Source: Ga0077560 sp046330395
GTDB lineage: Bacteria > Actinomycetota > Thermoleophilia > Miltoncostaeales > Miltoncostaeaceae
Direction of reading: 5' to 3'
Length of the DNA stretch: 64,000 nt
Assembly: GCA_046330395.1 (NCBI GenBank)
Contig: JAXLSS010000018.1
Coordinates: 1-64,000 of the forward strand
Shown: one piece after another, positions 20,414-30,108 of the stretch
How positions within the stretch are numbered: position 1 is the stretch's first letter
Layout of the letters: each line of letters begins with the position of its first letter
Notes under the pieces: generated by a model
Database searches by the model: none
What the model was told of the DNA's origin: nothing
What the model saw: only the letters and a program-made list of their open reading frames with translations
Translations under genes and position numbers: made by a program

Positions 20414-20730
20414 ATGGCCGCCTGCACGCACCTGACCATGTGCGCCTCACGCAGCCTCGATCGCGGATGGCTGCGCCGACTGCCTGGCCGCGGGCACCCG
20501 GTGGGTGCACCCAGTACCCCGCTCGGAGTGCGGGTCGGGTTTTCCCGGTGCTGGCATGCCTCCCCCATGCGCTGCGCGCCAGCGCGCATGCGTATCGAAC
20601 AGGCCACCTGATCATCCGGCCGGATCGAGCCGGGTGAGGACTGGGCGTGGTGCTTCCCGACCAACTCGGGATGGTGCTGCCCGGCGTGCACGGGGCGCCA
20701 CGCATCCCGCCCTCGCCGCTGGGCGGCTGA
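20414..20730 (+). pseudogene. UBP-type zinc-finger protein, frame-broken
   Basis: Small protein of about 100 aa with a Zn-binding fold related to the ubiquitin-protease zinc finger, found as a stand-alone protein in many actinobacteria. The reading begins MAACTHL at ATG 20414 after a GAGGA-like ribosome site. Shifted frames then give DHVRLTQP, DGCADCLAAGTRWVHL-like, CGSG, HALRASAHAYRTGHLIIRP and EDWAWCF, ending ...PRIPPSPLGG at TGA 20730. The Cys/His spacing CTH...CADC...C..C...H...H matches the family. At least four frame changes are needed. Confidence 0.6.
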
Positions 20731-20734
20731 CGGA

Positions 20735-21468
<734 letters not shown>

Positions 21469-21472
<4 letters not shown>

Positions 21473-22368
21473 ATCCTGCCGCCTCCCGGGCCCGCGCCGT
21501 ACCAGCCGTGCTTGCGCGCCAGGTGGTCGGTGATGCGCGTGGTGGGGATGGTGAGGCACACGAACAGGAAGCCCGCCACCACGTACGGGGTGAAGTTGAA
21601 GTCGATGTCCGTGGAGATCTGGGCGGCGCGGATGGCGTCCACCACGCCCAGCACCGCGATGAGCCCCGAGTCCTTCTGCAACGACACGAAGTCGTTGAGC
21701 AGCGGCGGCAGCACCCGTCGCACCGCCTGGGGCAGCACCACGAACCGCATGGTCTGGGCGTGGTTGAGCCCCAGCGATCGCGCGGCGGCCCGCTGCGAGG
21801 GGTGCACCGACTCGATGCCGGCGCGGAACACCTCGGCCACGTAGGCGCTGTAGGACAGCACGATGGCCAGCCCGCCCCAGATCACCATGTCCTGCGGCAG
21901 GCCCTGCAGCCGCAGGGCGGGCACCCCGAAGCCCAGCAGGAAGATCACCAGCAGCAGCGGCAGGCCGCGGAACAGGTCGGTGTAGGCGGCGGCGAACAGC
22001 CGCAGCGGGAAGAACACCGGTCCGCGCAGGGTGCGCATCACCGCCAGGGTGAGGCCCAGCACCGTGATCGCCACCGAGCAGAACAGCAGGATGCGGATGT
22101 TGAGCCACAGCCCGCGCAGCACGCTGGGGAACGACTCCTGCGCCTTGTGCCAGTCGAAGAACGTCTGGCTCACCCGCGGCCAGCCCGCGGAGTGGGTGAT
22201 CAACACGCCCGCCACGGTCACCACCAGCAGCGTGCTGAGCGAGGCGATCACGGCCGACCGCAGTGAGCGGGAACGGCGGTACGCCCGCCGCTCCCGCTCG
22301 ATCTGTGACGGCTGCCACCCCCCGGCCGCGGCCGGGGTGGCACCCGCGTCGGCCCGGCGGATGGTCAC
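21469..22368 (-). CDS. Polar amino-acid ABC transporter, permease (GlnP/HisM type)
   Basis: 299 aa. A charged cytosolic N-terminus (about 1-38) is followed by a first membrane helix and a separate periplasmic stretch. The core permease domain has the family signatures YTDLFRGLPLLLVIFLLGFG, SYSAYVAEVFRAGIESV and the EAA loop AARSLGLNHAQTMRFVVLPQ. Only one permease gene is present, so it probably acts as a homodimer. The ATG overlaps the binding-protein stop as ATGA. Confidence 0.92.
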
Positions 22369-23228
22369 TTCAACTCGGGCGCGCCCTGGCTGGACAGCCA
22401 GCGCGTCTGCAGGCGGTCGAGGGTGCCGTTGGCACGCAGCGCGTCAACGGCCTTGGTGACGCACGGGGTGAGCTTGGAGCCCTTGTCCAGCACGGCGCCG
22501 AACTGCTCCTGCTGGCCCCCGGCCTTGGGCAGCTGCCCCACGATGATGCCGTGGTCCACCTGGGCGGCCACCATGTAGAAGGCCGTCGGCACGTCCACCA
22601 CGATGCCGTCGATGGCGTGGTTCTTCAGCGCCTGCACCGCCAGGTCGTTGGAGTCGAACACCGCCGGGGCGCTCTTGGGCTTGATCTGGTCGACGATGGC
22701 CTGGTAGCTGGTGGTGCCCACCTGGGCGCCCAGGTGGGCCGCCGCCACACCGGCGAGGGTGTGCACGCCGTCGAGCTTGCTGCCCTTGTAGCTGATCACC
22801 GCCTGGCGCACGTCGTAGTAGCCGCTGGAGAAGTCCACGGCCTTCCTGCGCTTGTCGCTGATGGACACCTGGTTGACGTCGAAGTCGAAGTTCTTGACGG
22901 CCGGCGAGATGGCCACGTTGAAGGTCACCTTCACCCATTTGAGCTGGGCGGGGGTGAAGCCCATCTGCTTGGCGATGGCATACGCCACGGCCGACTCGTA
23001 CCCCTTGCCGTTGGAGGGGGCGTTGTCGACGAACCACGGCGGGTAGGCGGGCTGGTCGGTGCCCACGGTGAGCTGCCCCTTGTGCACCAGCGCCAGCTGG
23101 TCCACCGCGCAGGAGGCGGCGGTGGTGGAGCCCGTCGAGTTGGAGCTCGACGAGCTGGAGGAACCGCAGGCGGCGAGCGCGGCGGCACCGGCCACCACGG
23201 CGAGGGCGGGGAGAACACGCGACCGCAT
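22365..23228 (-). CDS. Amino-acid ABC transporter, substrate-binding lipoprotein
   Basis: 287 aa. Lipoprotein signal with lipobox LAAC (Cys about 21), then a Ser/Thr/Asn-rich tether. The SBP_bac_3 fold follows with LTVGTDQPAYPPWFVDNAP, the family ligand-binding opening, and then DFDVNQVSISDKRRKAVDFSSGYYD. It captures a polar amino acid, and which one cannot be told from sequence. It is the first gene of a three-gene importer operon. Confidence 0.92.
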   Translation of the reverse strand: MRSRVLPALAVVAGAAALAACGSSSSSSSNSTGSTTAASCAVDQLALVHKGQLTVGTDQPAYPPWFVDNAPSNGKGYESAVAYAIAKQMGFTPAQLKWVKVTFNVAISPAVKNFDFDVNQVSISDKRRKAVDFSSGYYDVRQAVISYKGSKLDGVHTLAGVAAAHLGAQVGTTSYQAIVDQIKPKSAPAVFDSNDLAVQALKNHAIDGIVVDVPTAFYMVAAQVDHGIIVGQLPKAGGQQEQFGAVLDKGSKLTPCVTKAVDALRANGTLDRLQTRWLSSQGAPELK

Positions 23229-23368
23229 CTGTACTCCAGGTCCGGGGATGAGGGTGGGGGGAGTCTAGTGGCGGCCCGCACCGCCGGGACCCGAATTGCC
23301 CGGGGGTGCGCGCGTCGGGTAGCGTCGCCACTGCCCCCCCGCCACGCGTGTGTCGTTCGGAGGATGGG

Positions 23369-25327
23369 ATGGTGGTTCGGCGGTTCCTGGTGCCCCTGGC
23401 GCTGTTGTGCCTCGCCGCGGTGGGACCCGCGGCCGCGGAGACCGGCGGCGGCGGGTCGCGTGCCGCGCAGATGGGTTGGTTGGACGCCGGCGTGGACTCG
23501 GCCTGCGCCGTGCAGGTGGGCGGCAGCGTGCTGTGCTGGGGCGGCAACAGCTTCGGGCAACTGGGCGACGGCACGGTGGGGAGCCTCAACTCCTTCGAGC
23601 CGGCCCCCGTGCCCGTGCAGCTCCCGGCCGGGGTCCGGGCCACCTCCCTGTCGGTGGGCGACGCCGGCGCGTGCGCGGTGCTGGACAACGGTGGCGTGGA
23701 GTGCTGGGGCCTGGTGGGCCTGGACAAGCAGGGGACGCCGATCCCCATCAAGCTGCCCGCCGGCTCCCGGGCCGTCGCGGTGTCGGCCAATGGGTACCAC
23801 GACTGCGCCGTGCTCAGCGACGGCGGCGCCTGGTGCTGGGGACAGGACATCCACGGGGCGCTCGGCAACGGCCCCACGGTGAGTGGAACTCAGACCACGC
23901 CCACGCGGGTGCTGCTTCCCGCCGGCCGGACCGCGGTGGCCATCACGACGGCGTTCGCGGACACCTGCGCCATCCTGGATGACGGCAGCGCCTGGTGCTG
24001 GGGATACGGCACCGACGGCGAACTCGGCGCCGGACCCGGCGTCCTCGCCGACCAGGAGTCGCCGGTGCGGGTCCTGCTGCCCACCGGCCGCACGGCCGTC
24101 GCCATCTCGGCCGCCGGGCAGCACGTCTGCGCCCTGCTGGACGACGGCACCGCCAGCTGCTGGGGCGACGCCTTCCGGGGGGAGCTCGGCAACGGCACCG
24201 ACACCGGCACCGTGTCCACCCCGGCGACGGTCCCCACGCCCGCCCCGTACCGCGTCACCGACATCTCGGCCGGCCTCGGCAGGACCTGCGCCGCGCTGGA
24301 TGACCGGACGCTGACGTGCTGGGGCGACAACACCCAAGGCACGTTGGGGGTGGGGTCGGCCGGCGACGCCGTCCTGACCCCCGCCCGGGTGACGCTGCCG
24401 GCCCAGCGCAGCATCACGGGCTTCGCCGCCGGCTCGGGCTTCAGCTGCGGCGCCTTGGACACCGGCGGCGTGATCTGCTGGGGCTTCGATACCGCCGGGC
24501 AGCTGGGCAACGGCGCGCCCACAGCGGTCCAGAAGAACCCCGCTCTGGCCCCGTTCACGCTCTCCAACGGGACCATCCCGGGCCAGGTCGCCGACCTGTC
24601 GCTGGCCATCGCCCCCACCGGCGGCACGCAGGCCGTGGGCCAGGCGCGCACGTTCACGGTGACCCTGCGCAATGCCGGGGCCGACCCCGCCACGGGCGTG
24701 CGGATGGACCTCACCGCCGTGGGTCTGCGCCTCTCGGGGATCACGGCGTCGCAGGGCACGGTGACCGGGGGCGGCTGGAGCCTCGACCTGTACCGCGGCG
24801 CCAGCGCGACGCTCACCGTCACCGCCACCCCCACCACGGCGGGTGCCAACGCCCTCACCGCCGAGGTGACGGCCGCGGGACAGGTGGACCCCGACTCGGT
24901 GCCGGGCAACCATGTGGCCGGTGAGGACGACCAGGCCACCGTCGCCATCACCACCCCTCCGCCCCCGGGCACGGGCGGGAGCGGCGGAACCGGCGGCCAG
25001 ACCGGCGGCACCTCGGGCACCGGCTCCCACGCCAGCCGCAAACACCCCCGCGCACTCAGCCTGCGCGTCACCCGCCTCACCCGCACCCTGCGGGTCACCG
25101 GCGTGCTGGCCCTCCCCACCGGCGCCACCTGCGGGGGCACCGTCACGGTCACCGCCCGCCACGGCCGGCGCACGGCCGGCACGGCCCGCGCCCGCCTGCA
25201 CCGCGTGGCCCGCCGCTGCACCTTCACCGGCACCCTGCGCACCCGCGCCACCGGCCTGACGGTCACCGCCCGCTTCGGCGGCACCGCCGCCCTCACCCCC
25301 ATCACCAGCGCCCGACGGCGCATCTGA
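23369..25327 (+). CDS. Secreted RCC1-repeat protein
   Basis: 652 aa. Signal peptide about 1-26 (LVPLALLCLAAVGPAAA). Seven RCC1-type repeats span about residues 30-405, each with a Cys-Trp-Gly core (LCWGGNSFGQLGDG, WCWGQDIHGALGNG, SCWGDAFRGELGNG, ICWGFDTAGQLGNG) and an extra conserved Cys (CAV/CAL), which suggests a disulphide-stabilised seven-bladed propeller. A CARDB/DUF11-like beta domain (about 407-530), a Gly/Thr linker and a basic Arg/Thr-rich C-terminal domain (555-652) follow. The basic tail may hold it to the cell wall. Start ATG 23369 follows GGAGG. Ligand unknown. Confidence 0.88.
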   Translation: MVVRRFLVPLALLCLAAVGPAAAETGGGGSRAAQMGWLDAGVDSACAVQVGGSVLCWGGNSFGQLGDGTVGSLNSFEPAPVPVQLPAGVRATSLSVGDAGACAVLDNGGVECWGLVGLDKQGTPIPIKLPAGSRAVAVSANGYHDCAVLSDGGAWCWGQDIHGALGNGPTVSGTQTTPTRVLLPAGRTAVAITTAFADTCAILDDGSAWCWGYGTDGELGAGPGVLADQESPVRVLLPTGRTAVAISAAGQHVCALLDDGTASCWGDAFRGELGNGTDTGTVSTPATVPTPAPYRVTDISAGLGRTCAALDDRTLTCWGDNTQGTLGVGSAGDAVLTPARVTLPAQRSITGFAAGSGFSCGALDTGGVICWGFDTAGQLGNGAPTAVQKNPALAPFTLSNGTIPGQVADLSLAIAPTGGTQAVGQARTFTVTLRNAGADPATGVRMDLTAVGLRLSGITASQGTVTGGGWSLDLYRGASATLTVTATPTTAGANALTAEVTAAGQVDPDSVPGNHVAGEDDQATVAITTPPPPGTGGSGGTGGQTGGTSGTGSHASRKHPRALSLRVTRLTRTLRVTGVLALPTGATCGGTVTVTARHGRRTAGTARARLHRVARRCTFTGTLRTRATGLTVTARFGGTAALTPITSARRRI

Positions 25328-25330
25328 GGG

Positions 25331-25921
25331 TCAGCCCAGGGCACCGTCCAGCAGCACCACGTGCACGCGCTTGGGGCCGTGCATGCCCAGCACCAGCGTT
25401 TTCTCGATGTCGGCCGTGCGGCTGGGGCCGCTCTGCAGCGCCAGCGCCGACGCCCCCACCGCCGGGGCGCGGCGCATGAGGTCAAGGAGGCCGTCCACCA
25501 GCCGCCCGCGCTCCACAACGCAGATGTGGGTGGGCGCCACCAGCGCCCCGGCGCGCCCGGAGGCGCCGCCGGTGAGGATGGAGCCCGTGGCGGCCACGGC
25601 CGCCTGGCAGCCCGTGACGGTGGCCTCCAGGGCCGCGATGCGGTCCCGGTGGGGCACCAGGTCCTCGTAGGGCGCCGCGTCCACGCCGGCCGCCCGCAAC
25701 GCGGTCAGCAGGCCCTCCCGAGCCGCCCCCAGGTCGGCGGTGAGCGCCACCCTCCGGGCGCTCGCATCCACGACGGCCGTCGTGACAGCGTGAGCGAGAC
25801 CTGCGGCGTCACTGTGGGCCAGGGTGCCCTGCACCGCCTCCACCTCGGCCACGAACCGGGCCACCGGGTCCTCCCCGGGACGCAGCTCCGTGGGCGCGAT
25901 GCCGCGCAGCGGGTTGGTCAC
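25331..25921 (-). CDS. lutC: LutC-like LUD-domain protein
   Basis: 196 aa from a GTG that overlaps the lutB stop (GTGA). It is the third component of the LutABC-type complex, which in bacilli oxidises L-lactate to pyruvate. The LUD domain has VTGCQAAVAATGSILT (the xxA-TGS loop) and the closing GMHGPKRVHVVLLD. It is the last gene of the operon that starts with the ABC permease at 32.4 kb. In this operon the substrate may not be lactate (see findings). Confidence 0.88.
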   Translation of the reverse strand: MTNPLRGIAPTELRPGEDPVARFVAEVEAVQGTLAHSDAAGLAHAVTTAVVDASARRVALTADLGAAREGLLTALRAAGVDAAPYEDLVPHRDRIAALEATVTGCQAAVAATGSILTGGASGRAGALVAPTHICVVERGRLVDGLLDLMRRAPAVGASALALQSGPSRTADIEKTLVLGMHGPKRVHVVLLDGALG

Positions 25922-27300
25922 ACCCGGCCCCGGCGCGCGCCGGGCAGCGCCCGGCCGTTGGTCCAGCGGGCCAGTGGTCCAACACGCCCCAGCGGCCCGA
26001 AACGCGCCGCGCGCATCCCGGCCCGCGACAGCCGCACCGACATCCGGTAGCCGGTGGGGGTGGCCCAGACCCGCGACCACAGCTCGGCCAGCAGGCGCTC
26101 GCCACGGGGAGCGGAGGTTCCGGTGGCGCGGCGGTGCCGCAGCGACAGCAGCAGGTCGTGCAGGGGGATCTTCACCGGGCACACGGCGTCGCACGCCCCG
26201 CACAGCGAGGTGGCCTGCGGCAGCTCGCCGCCCACCGCGTCACCGCGGAACAGCGGGGTCAGCACCGCGCCGATGGGCCCGCCGTACACCCAGCCGTAGG
26301 CATGGCCGCCCACCTGCCGGTACACCGGGCACACGTTCTGGCAGGCGCCACAACGGATGCAGTGCAGCACCTCCTGGTACGGCCCCCCCAGCAGCGCCCG
26401 GCGGCCGTTGTCCAGCAGCACCACGTGCATCCGTTCCGGTCCGTCCGGCTCGCCCGCCCGTCGCGGCCCCGAGATCATGCTGACGTAGGTGGTGATGAGC
26501 TGCCCGGTGCCGGCGCCGGTGATGAGCGGCAGCAGCACGGCCAGGTCCTCCAGCCGCGGCACCACCCGCTCGATGCCCATCAGCGCGATGTGCACGCGCG
26601 GCAGGCTGGTGCACATGCGGCCGTTGCCCTCGTTGGTCACCAGCACCACGCTGCCGGTCTCGGCGATGCCGAAGTTGGCGCCGCTGATGCCCACGTCGGC
26701 GCCCATGAAGGCGTCCCGCAGCTGACCGCGGGCGAAGGCGGTGAGCTCGGAGGCGTCGTCCGGCAGCTCGTGGCCGGCCACCCGGGACAGGCTGTCGCGC
26801 ACCTCCGCCCGGGTCTTGTGGATGATGGGCGCGATGATGTGCGAGGGGCGGTCGTCGTCCAGCTGCACCACGTACTCGCCAAGGTCGGTCTCGGTCACCA
26901 CCATGCCGTCGGCCTCGAGGGCCGGGTTGAGCTGGATCTCCTCGGTGGCCATGGACTTGACCTTCACCACCCGCCGCGCGCCGGCCTCGCGGCAGATGCG
27001 GCGGATCACCTCGCGGGCGTCGGCGGCGTCCACCGCGCGGTGCACCACCACGCCGTTGGCCTCGAACGCGGCCACCAGGGTGTCCAGGTACGCGTCCAGG
27101 TCGGCGATGGTGCGGGCGCGGATGTCGCGGCCCATGTCGCGCAGCGCGTCGTAGTCGGCGTCGGCGAACCGGTCACGCAGTGCCGCCACCGCATGGTCGG
27201 TGGCCTTCGGGATGGCCTGACGCAGGAAGGGCTTGGCCAGCTGGACGCGGGCCCGGTCGGCGAACGTGCCCCCGGTGAGCGGGTCGGTGCGCACCCTCAC
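25918..27300 (-). CDS. lutB: LutB-like iron-sulfur oxidoreductase
   Basis: 460 aa from GTG 27300, overlapping the lutA stop as GTGA. The N-terminal LUD domain (about 60-290) contains ADVGISGANFGIAETGSVVL. The ferredoxin-type domain has two Cys clusters, CIRCGACQNVCPVYRQVGG and SLCGACDAVCPVKIPLHDLL, each able to hold a 4Fe-4S cluster. A basic C-terminal extension ends GARRGRV. It transfers electrons within the LutABC-type complex. Confidence 0.92.
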   Translation of the reverse strand: MRVRTDPLTGGTFADRARVQLAKPFLRQAIPKATDHAVAALRDRFADADYDALRDMGRDIRARTIADLDAYLDTLVAAFEANGVVVHRAVDAADAREVIRRICREAGARRVVKVKSMATEEIQLNPALEADGMVVTETDLGEYVVQLDDDRPSHIIAPIIHKTRAEVRDSLSRVAGHELPDDASELTAFARGQLRDAFMGADVGISGANFGIAETGSVVLVTNEGNGRMCTSLPRVHIALMGIERVVPRLEDLAVLLPLITGAGTGQLITTYVSMISGPRRAGEPDGPERMHVVLLDNGRRALLGGPYQEVLHCIRCGACQNVCPVYRQVGGHAYGWVYGGPIGAVLTPLFRGDAVGGELPQATSLCGACDAVCPVKIPLHDLLLSLRHRRATGTSAPRGERLLAELWSRVWATPTGYRMSVRLSRAGMRAARFGPLGRVGPLARWTNGRALPGARRGRV

Positions 27301-28034
27301 GCCACACCCGCCGCGCACAGCAGGCTGGCCAGGTGCATCACGCGGGGCGCGTCACCACGACGCACCGAGCGGCCCTCCAGGTGCATGGCGCACCCGGGAT
27401 CGGCCGACACCACCAGCTCCACGCCGCCGTCCCGCGCGTCCACAAGCCGGTCGTCGGCCATCGCCACCGACACCTCGGGGTACCGCACGGCGAACAGCCC
27501 GCCGAAACCGCAGCACCGCGCCTCACCGCTCAGCGGCACCAGCTCCAGGCCGTCCACGGTGGCCAGGACCGCCCGCGGTTCCTCGTGAACCCCCAGCTCA
27601 CGCAGCATATGACAGCTGTCGTGGTAGGCCGCGCGGGCCGGATACCGCAACCCCAAACCGGCCAGGCGGTCGGTGCGGGTGACCAGCACCTGGCTGAGCT
27701 CGCGCGTGCGGTCGGACACCTCGCGTGCCAGCGCCTCGTCGCGGTCCCCGTGGAACAACTCCACCCAGTGGCGGCGGATCATGGCGGTGCACGAGCCGGA
27801 GGGCACCACGATGGGCCCGTCCACCGAGGCCAGGGCGCGCAGCGTGGTGCGGGCAACCCTCCGGGCCTGGTCGGCGAACCCGGCGTTGAAGGCCGGCTGC
27901 CCGCAGCAGGTGGCGCCCGGTGGGTCCACCACCTCGAACCCGCAGGCCTCCAGGCACCGCCGGGCGTCGCGCACCACGGTGGGGTCGGCGATGTCCCCCA
28001 GGCAGGTGCGGAACAGGGTCACCAGCTCAGCCAT
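27297..28034 (-). CDS. lutA: LutA-like Cys-rich (CCG domain) oxidoreductase subunit
   Basis: 245 aa from ATG 28034 (AELVTLFRTCLGD follows), whose start overlaps the HisD-like stop by eight bases. Two CCG domains: GATCCGQPAFNAGF near residue 45 and EARCCGFGGLFAVRYPEVS near 180, with DSCHMLRELGV between them. Such domains bind 4Fe-4S clusters or heterodisulphide-like cofactors. Position and order A-B-C match bacterial lut operons, except that here they follow hisB/SDR/hisD-like genes. Confidence 0.92.
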   Translation of the reverse strand: MAELVTLFRTCLGDIADPTVVRDARRCLEACGFEVVDPPGATCCGQPAFNAGFADQARRVARTTLRALASVDGPIVVPSGSCTAMIRRHWVELFHGDRDEALAREVSDRTRELSQVLVTRTDRLAGLGLRYPARAAYHDSCHMLRELGVHEEPRAVLATVDGLELVPLSGEARCCGFGGLFAVRYPEVSVAMADDRLVDARDGGVELVVSADPGCAMHLEGRSVRRGDAPRVMHLASLLCAAGVA

Positions 28035-29334
28035 GCGCACCCGCCTCCGATCCCACGCCGCGCGCCCGGAACGAGGCGGCGTGGGCGGGGAACCCCTCGT
28101 GGTCGCACAGCGGCAGCACGCACGCGGCCATGTCGGCCAGCGCCTCGCGGCTGGCGCGGGCGATGGAGGTGGCCTTCAGGAACGTGTCGGCGGTGACCGC
28201 CGAGCTCACCCGCGCGAACCCGCCGGTGGGCAGCGCCGCGGGCACCCCGGCCGCGAAGTTGGCGGCGCTGATCGGCGTCCACGGGCCCACCAGGATCTCG
28301 CCGGCGTTGACCAGCAGCGGCAGCAGGGCATCGGGGTCGCGCACGTCCACCACCATGTGCTCGGGCGCGTGGGTGTTGGCCACCTCGGCCGCCTCCGGCA
28401 GATCGTCCACCAGGATCACGCCGCCGTACGTGGTGAGCGAGCTGCGGGCGTAGTCGCGGCGCGGCTGGGGCAGCTCCTCCAGACGCCGGGCCACGATGCC
28501 CGCCAGCGCGTCCACGAGGGCGCGGGAGGGGGTCACCAGCAGGCTGGCCGAGTCGGGGCCGTGCTCGGCCTCGTTGAGCAGGTCGGCCGCGATGAACTCG
28601 GGGTCGGCCCCGTCGTCGGCGATCACCAGGCTCTCGGAGGGCCCCAGCAGCATGTTGGTGACCACGCCGTGGGCCTGCACCAGCAGCTGGGCCGCGGTCA
28701 CCGCGGGGCTGCCCGGCCCCACGATCATGCGCACCGGCGCCAGCGGAGGAAAGCGAAGGCCGCGGCCGCGATGCCGGCCGGCCGTTGTGGCGGTGGATCT
28801 CGTGAGTTTTCCCAGCTCAGGCGGCTGCTGGAATTGCGCGACCCCGCCGGATCCACGCGGCCGTCGCCGCCGGGCGCGGGCGGCACGATGACGGCCACCT
28901 CCGGCACGCCGGCCACCACGGCGGTGCCCAGCTGCATCATCACGCTGGGGTAGCTGGCCTTGCCGAGGGCACGAACAGCCCCACCTCGGCGACCGGGGTG
29001 CGGCGCTCCCCCACCACCAGGCCGGGGCGATCTCCTCGCGCCACTTCCGCTCGCGCGCCTGGCGGTGGAACGGCGCAGGCTCGATGCCGTACCGGATACC
29101 CGCGCACGCCGGGGGCACCCCGGCCCGGCAGCGATCTCATCCGCCGGCACGCGCAGCCGGTCGGGCGGCACATCGCAGCCGTCGAAGGGCCAGGGCGCGA
29201 CTGCAGGCCGCGTCGCCCTCGGTGCGCACCTCCTCCAGGATGGCGGCCACGGACGCCATCAGCTCGGGGTCGAACACCCGGCCGTTGCTGCGGCCCAGCA
29301 CCTGCGCCCGGTCTCGGCGCCCATGTCGCGCCAC
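28027..29334 (-). pseudogene. HisD-like (histidinol dehydrogenase superfamily) dehydrogenase, frame-broken
   Basis: Span equals about 436 codons, normal for HisD. GTG start at 29334. The N-terminus reads RAQVLGRSNGRVFDPELM, then changes frame through DGCDVPP-like, ADEIAAG, PVAEVGLFVPS and GKASYPSVMMQLGTAVVAGV to the intact last 230 codons (28,027 to about 28,740). The intact part differs from true HisD at substrate and Zn positions. The Gln of the canonical QAEHG motif is Glu (NEAEHGPDS). The canonical GDYxxGxNHxLPT is ANFAAGVPAALPT, losing both the Asp ligand and the NH pair. APEHM and the EGFPAH histidine are kept. It is probably an NAD-dependent alcohol dehydrogenase acting on a non-histidinol substrate. 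Confidence 0.75.
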
Positions 29335-29336
29335 GG

Positions 29337-30108
29337 TCAGCTCCCGCCACGGCCGGCTCGATGGGCGGCCTCGTCCACCCCGCCGTGCGCCCGCCGTCCA
29401 CCGGGATGATCGCGCCGGTCACGTACGCTGCCGCCGGGGAGCACAGGAACGCGATCACCGCCGCCACCTCCTCCGGGGGTGCCCACCCGGCCCAGGGGAT
29501 GTCGGCCTCGATGCCTCGCCCGCTTCTCGGGATCCGAGTGGTGTGGTCATTATCTCGGTGAGCGTAGCCAAAGCGGCCATATGCTCACTTCGGATGCCCT
29601 GGCCGGCCAGGTCGGTGGCCATGGAGCGGGTCAGGGCGTTCAGCGCGCCCTTGGAGGTGTTGTAGTCGGCGTAGCCGTACTCGGACACCAGGCCGTTGAT
29701 GGACGAGACGTTCACGATGGACGCCCCCGCGGGCATACCGGGCACCAGGGCCTGGCTCAGCGCCAGGGCGGCGGTGACGTTGACCTCCAGCACCCGGCGC
29801 CAGTGGTCCAGGCCCAGGCCCCCCACGGGGATGCCCTCGCCGTCGATGCCCGCGTTGTTCACCAGCGCGTCCACGGCGCCCAGGCGCTCGGCCAGCCCGT
29901 GCACCGCGCCGGGGTCGGACACATCCGCAACGTGCCAGCGGGCCGCACCCGCCCCGTGGGCCGCGGTGAGGGCGTCAACGGCCTCACGCAGGCGGTCCTC
30001 ACGGCGCGCCACCAGCGTCACGCGGAACCCGTCGGCGCACAGCGCCCGCGCCGCGGCCAGCCCGATGCCGGAGCTGGCCCCCGTCACCACCGCCAGCGGC
30101 ATGCTCAT
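29337..30108 (-). pseudogene. SDR-family oxidoreductase, C-terminal part frame-broken
   Basis: About 255 aa classical short-chain dehydrogenase. The start ATG 30108 overlaps the HisB-like stop. The Rossmann TGASSGIG motif is at residue 9, followed by DALVNNAGID, the catalytic Ser in VNVSSINGLVSEYG and YADYNTSKGALN (YxxxK). From about 29,560 the frame changes twice: TLTEIMTTPLGSREAGE is followed in other frames by PWAGWAPPEEV-like and VIAFLCSPAAAYVTGAIIPV, the usual SDR C-terminus. The TGA at 29337 lies two bases before the HisD-like GTG. It reduces or oxidises a hydroxyl/keto group; substrate unknown. Confidence 0.78.
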
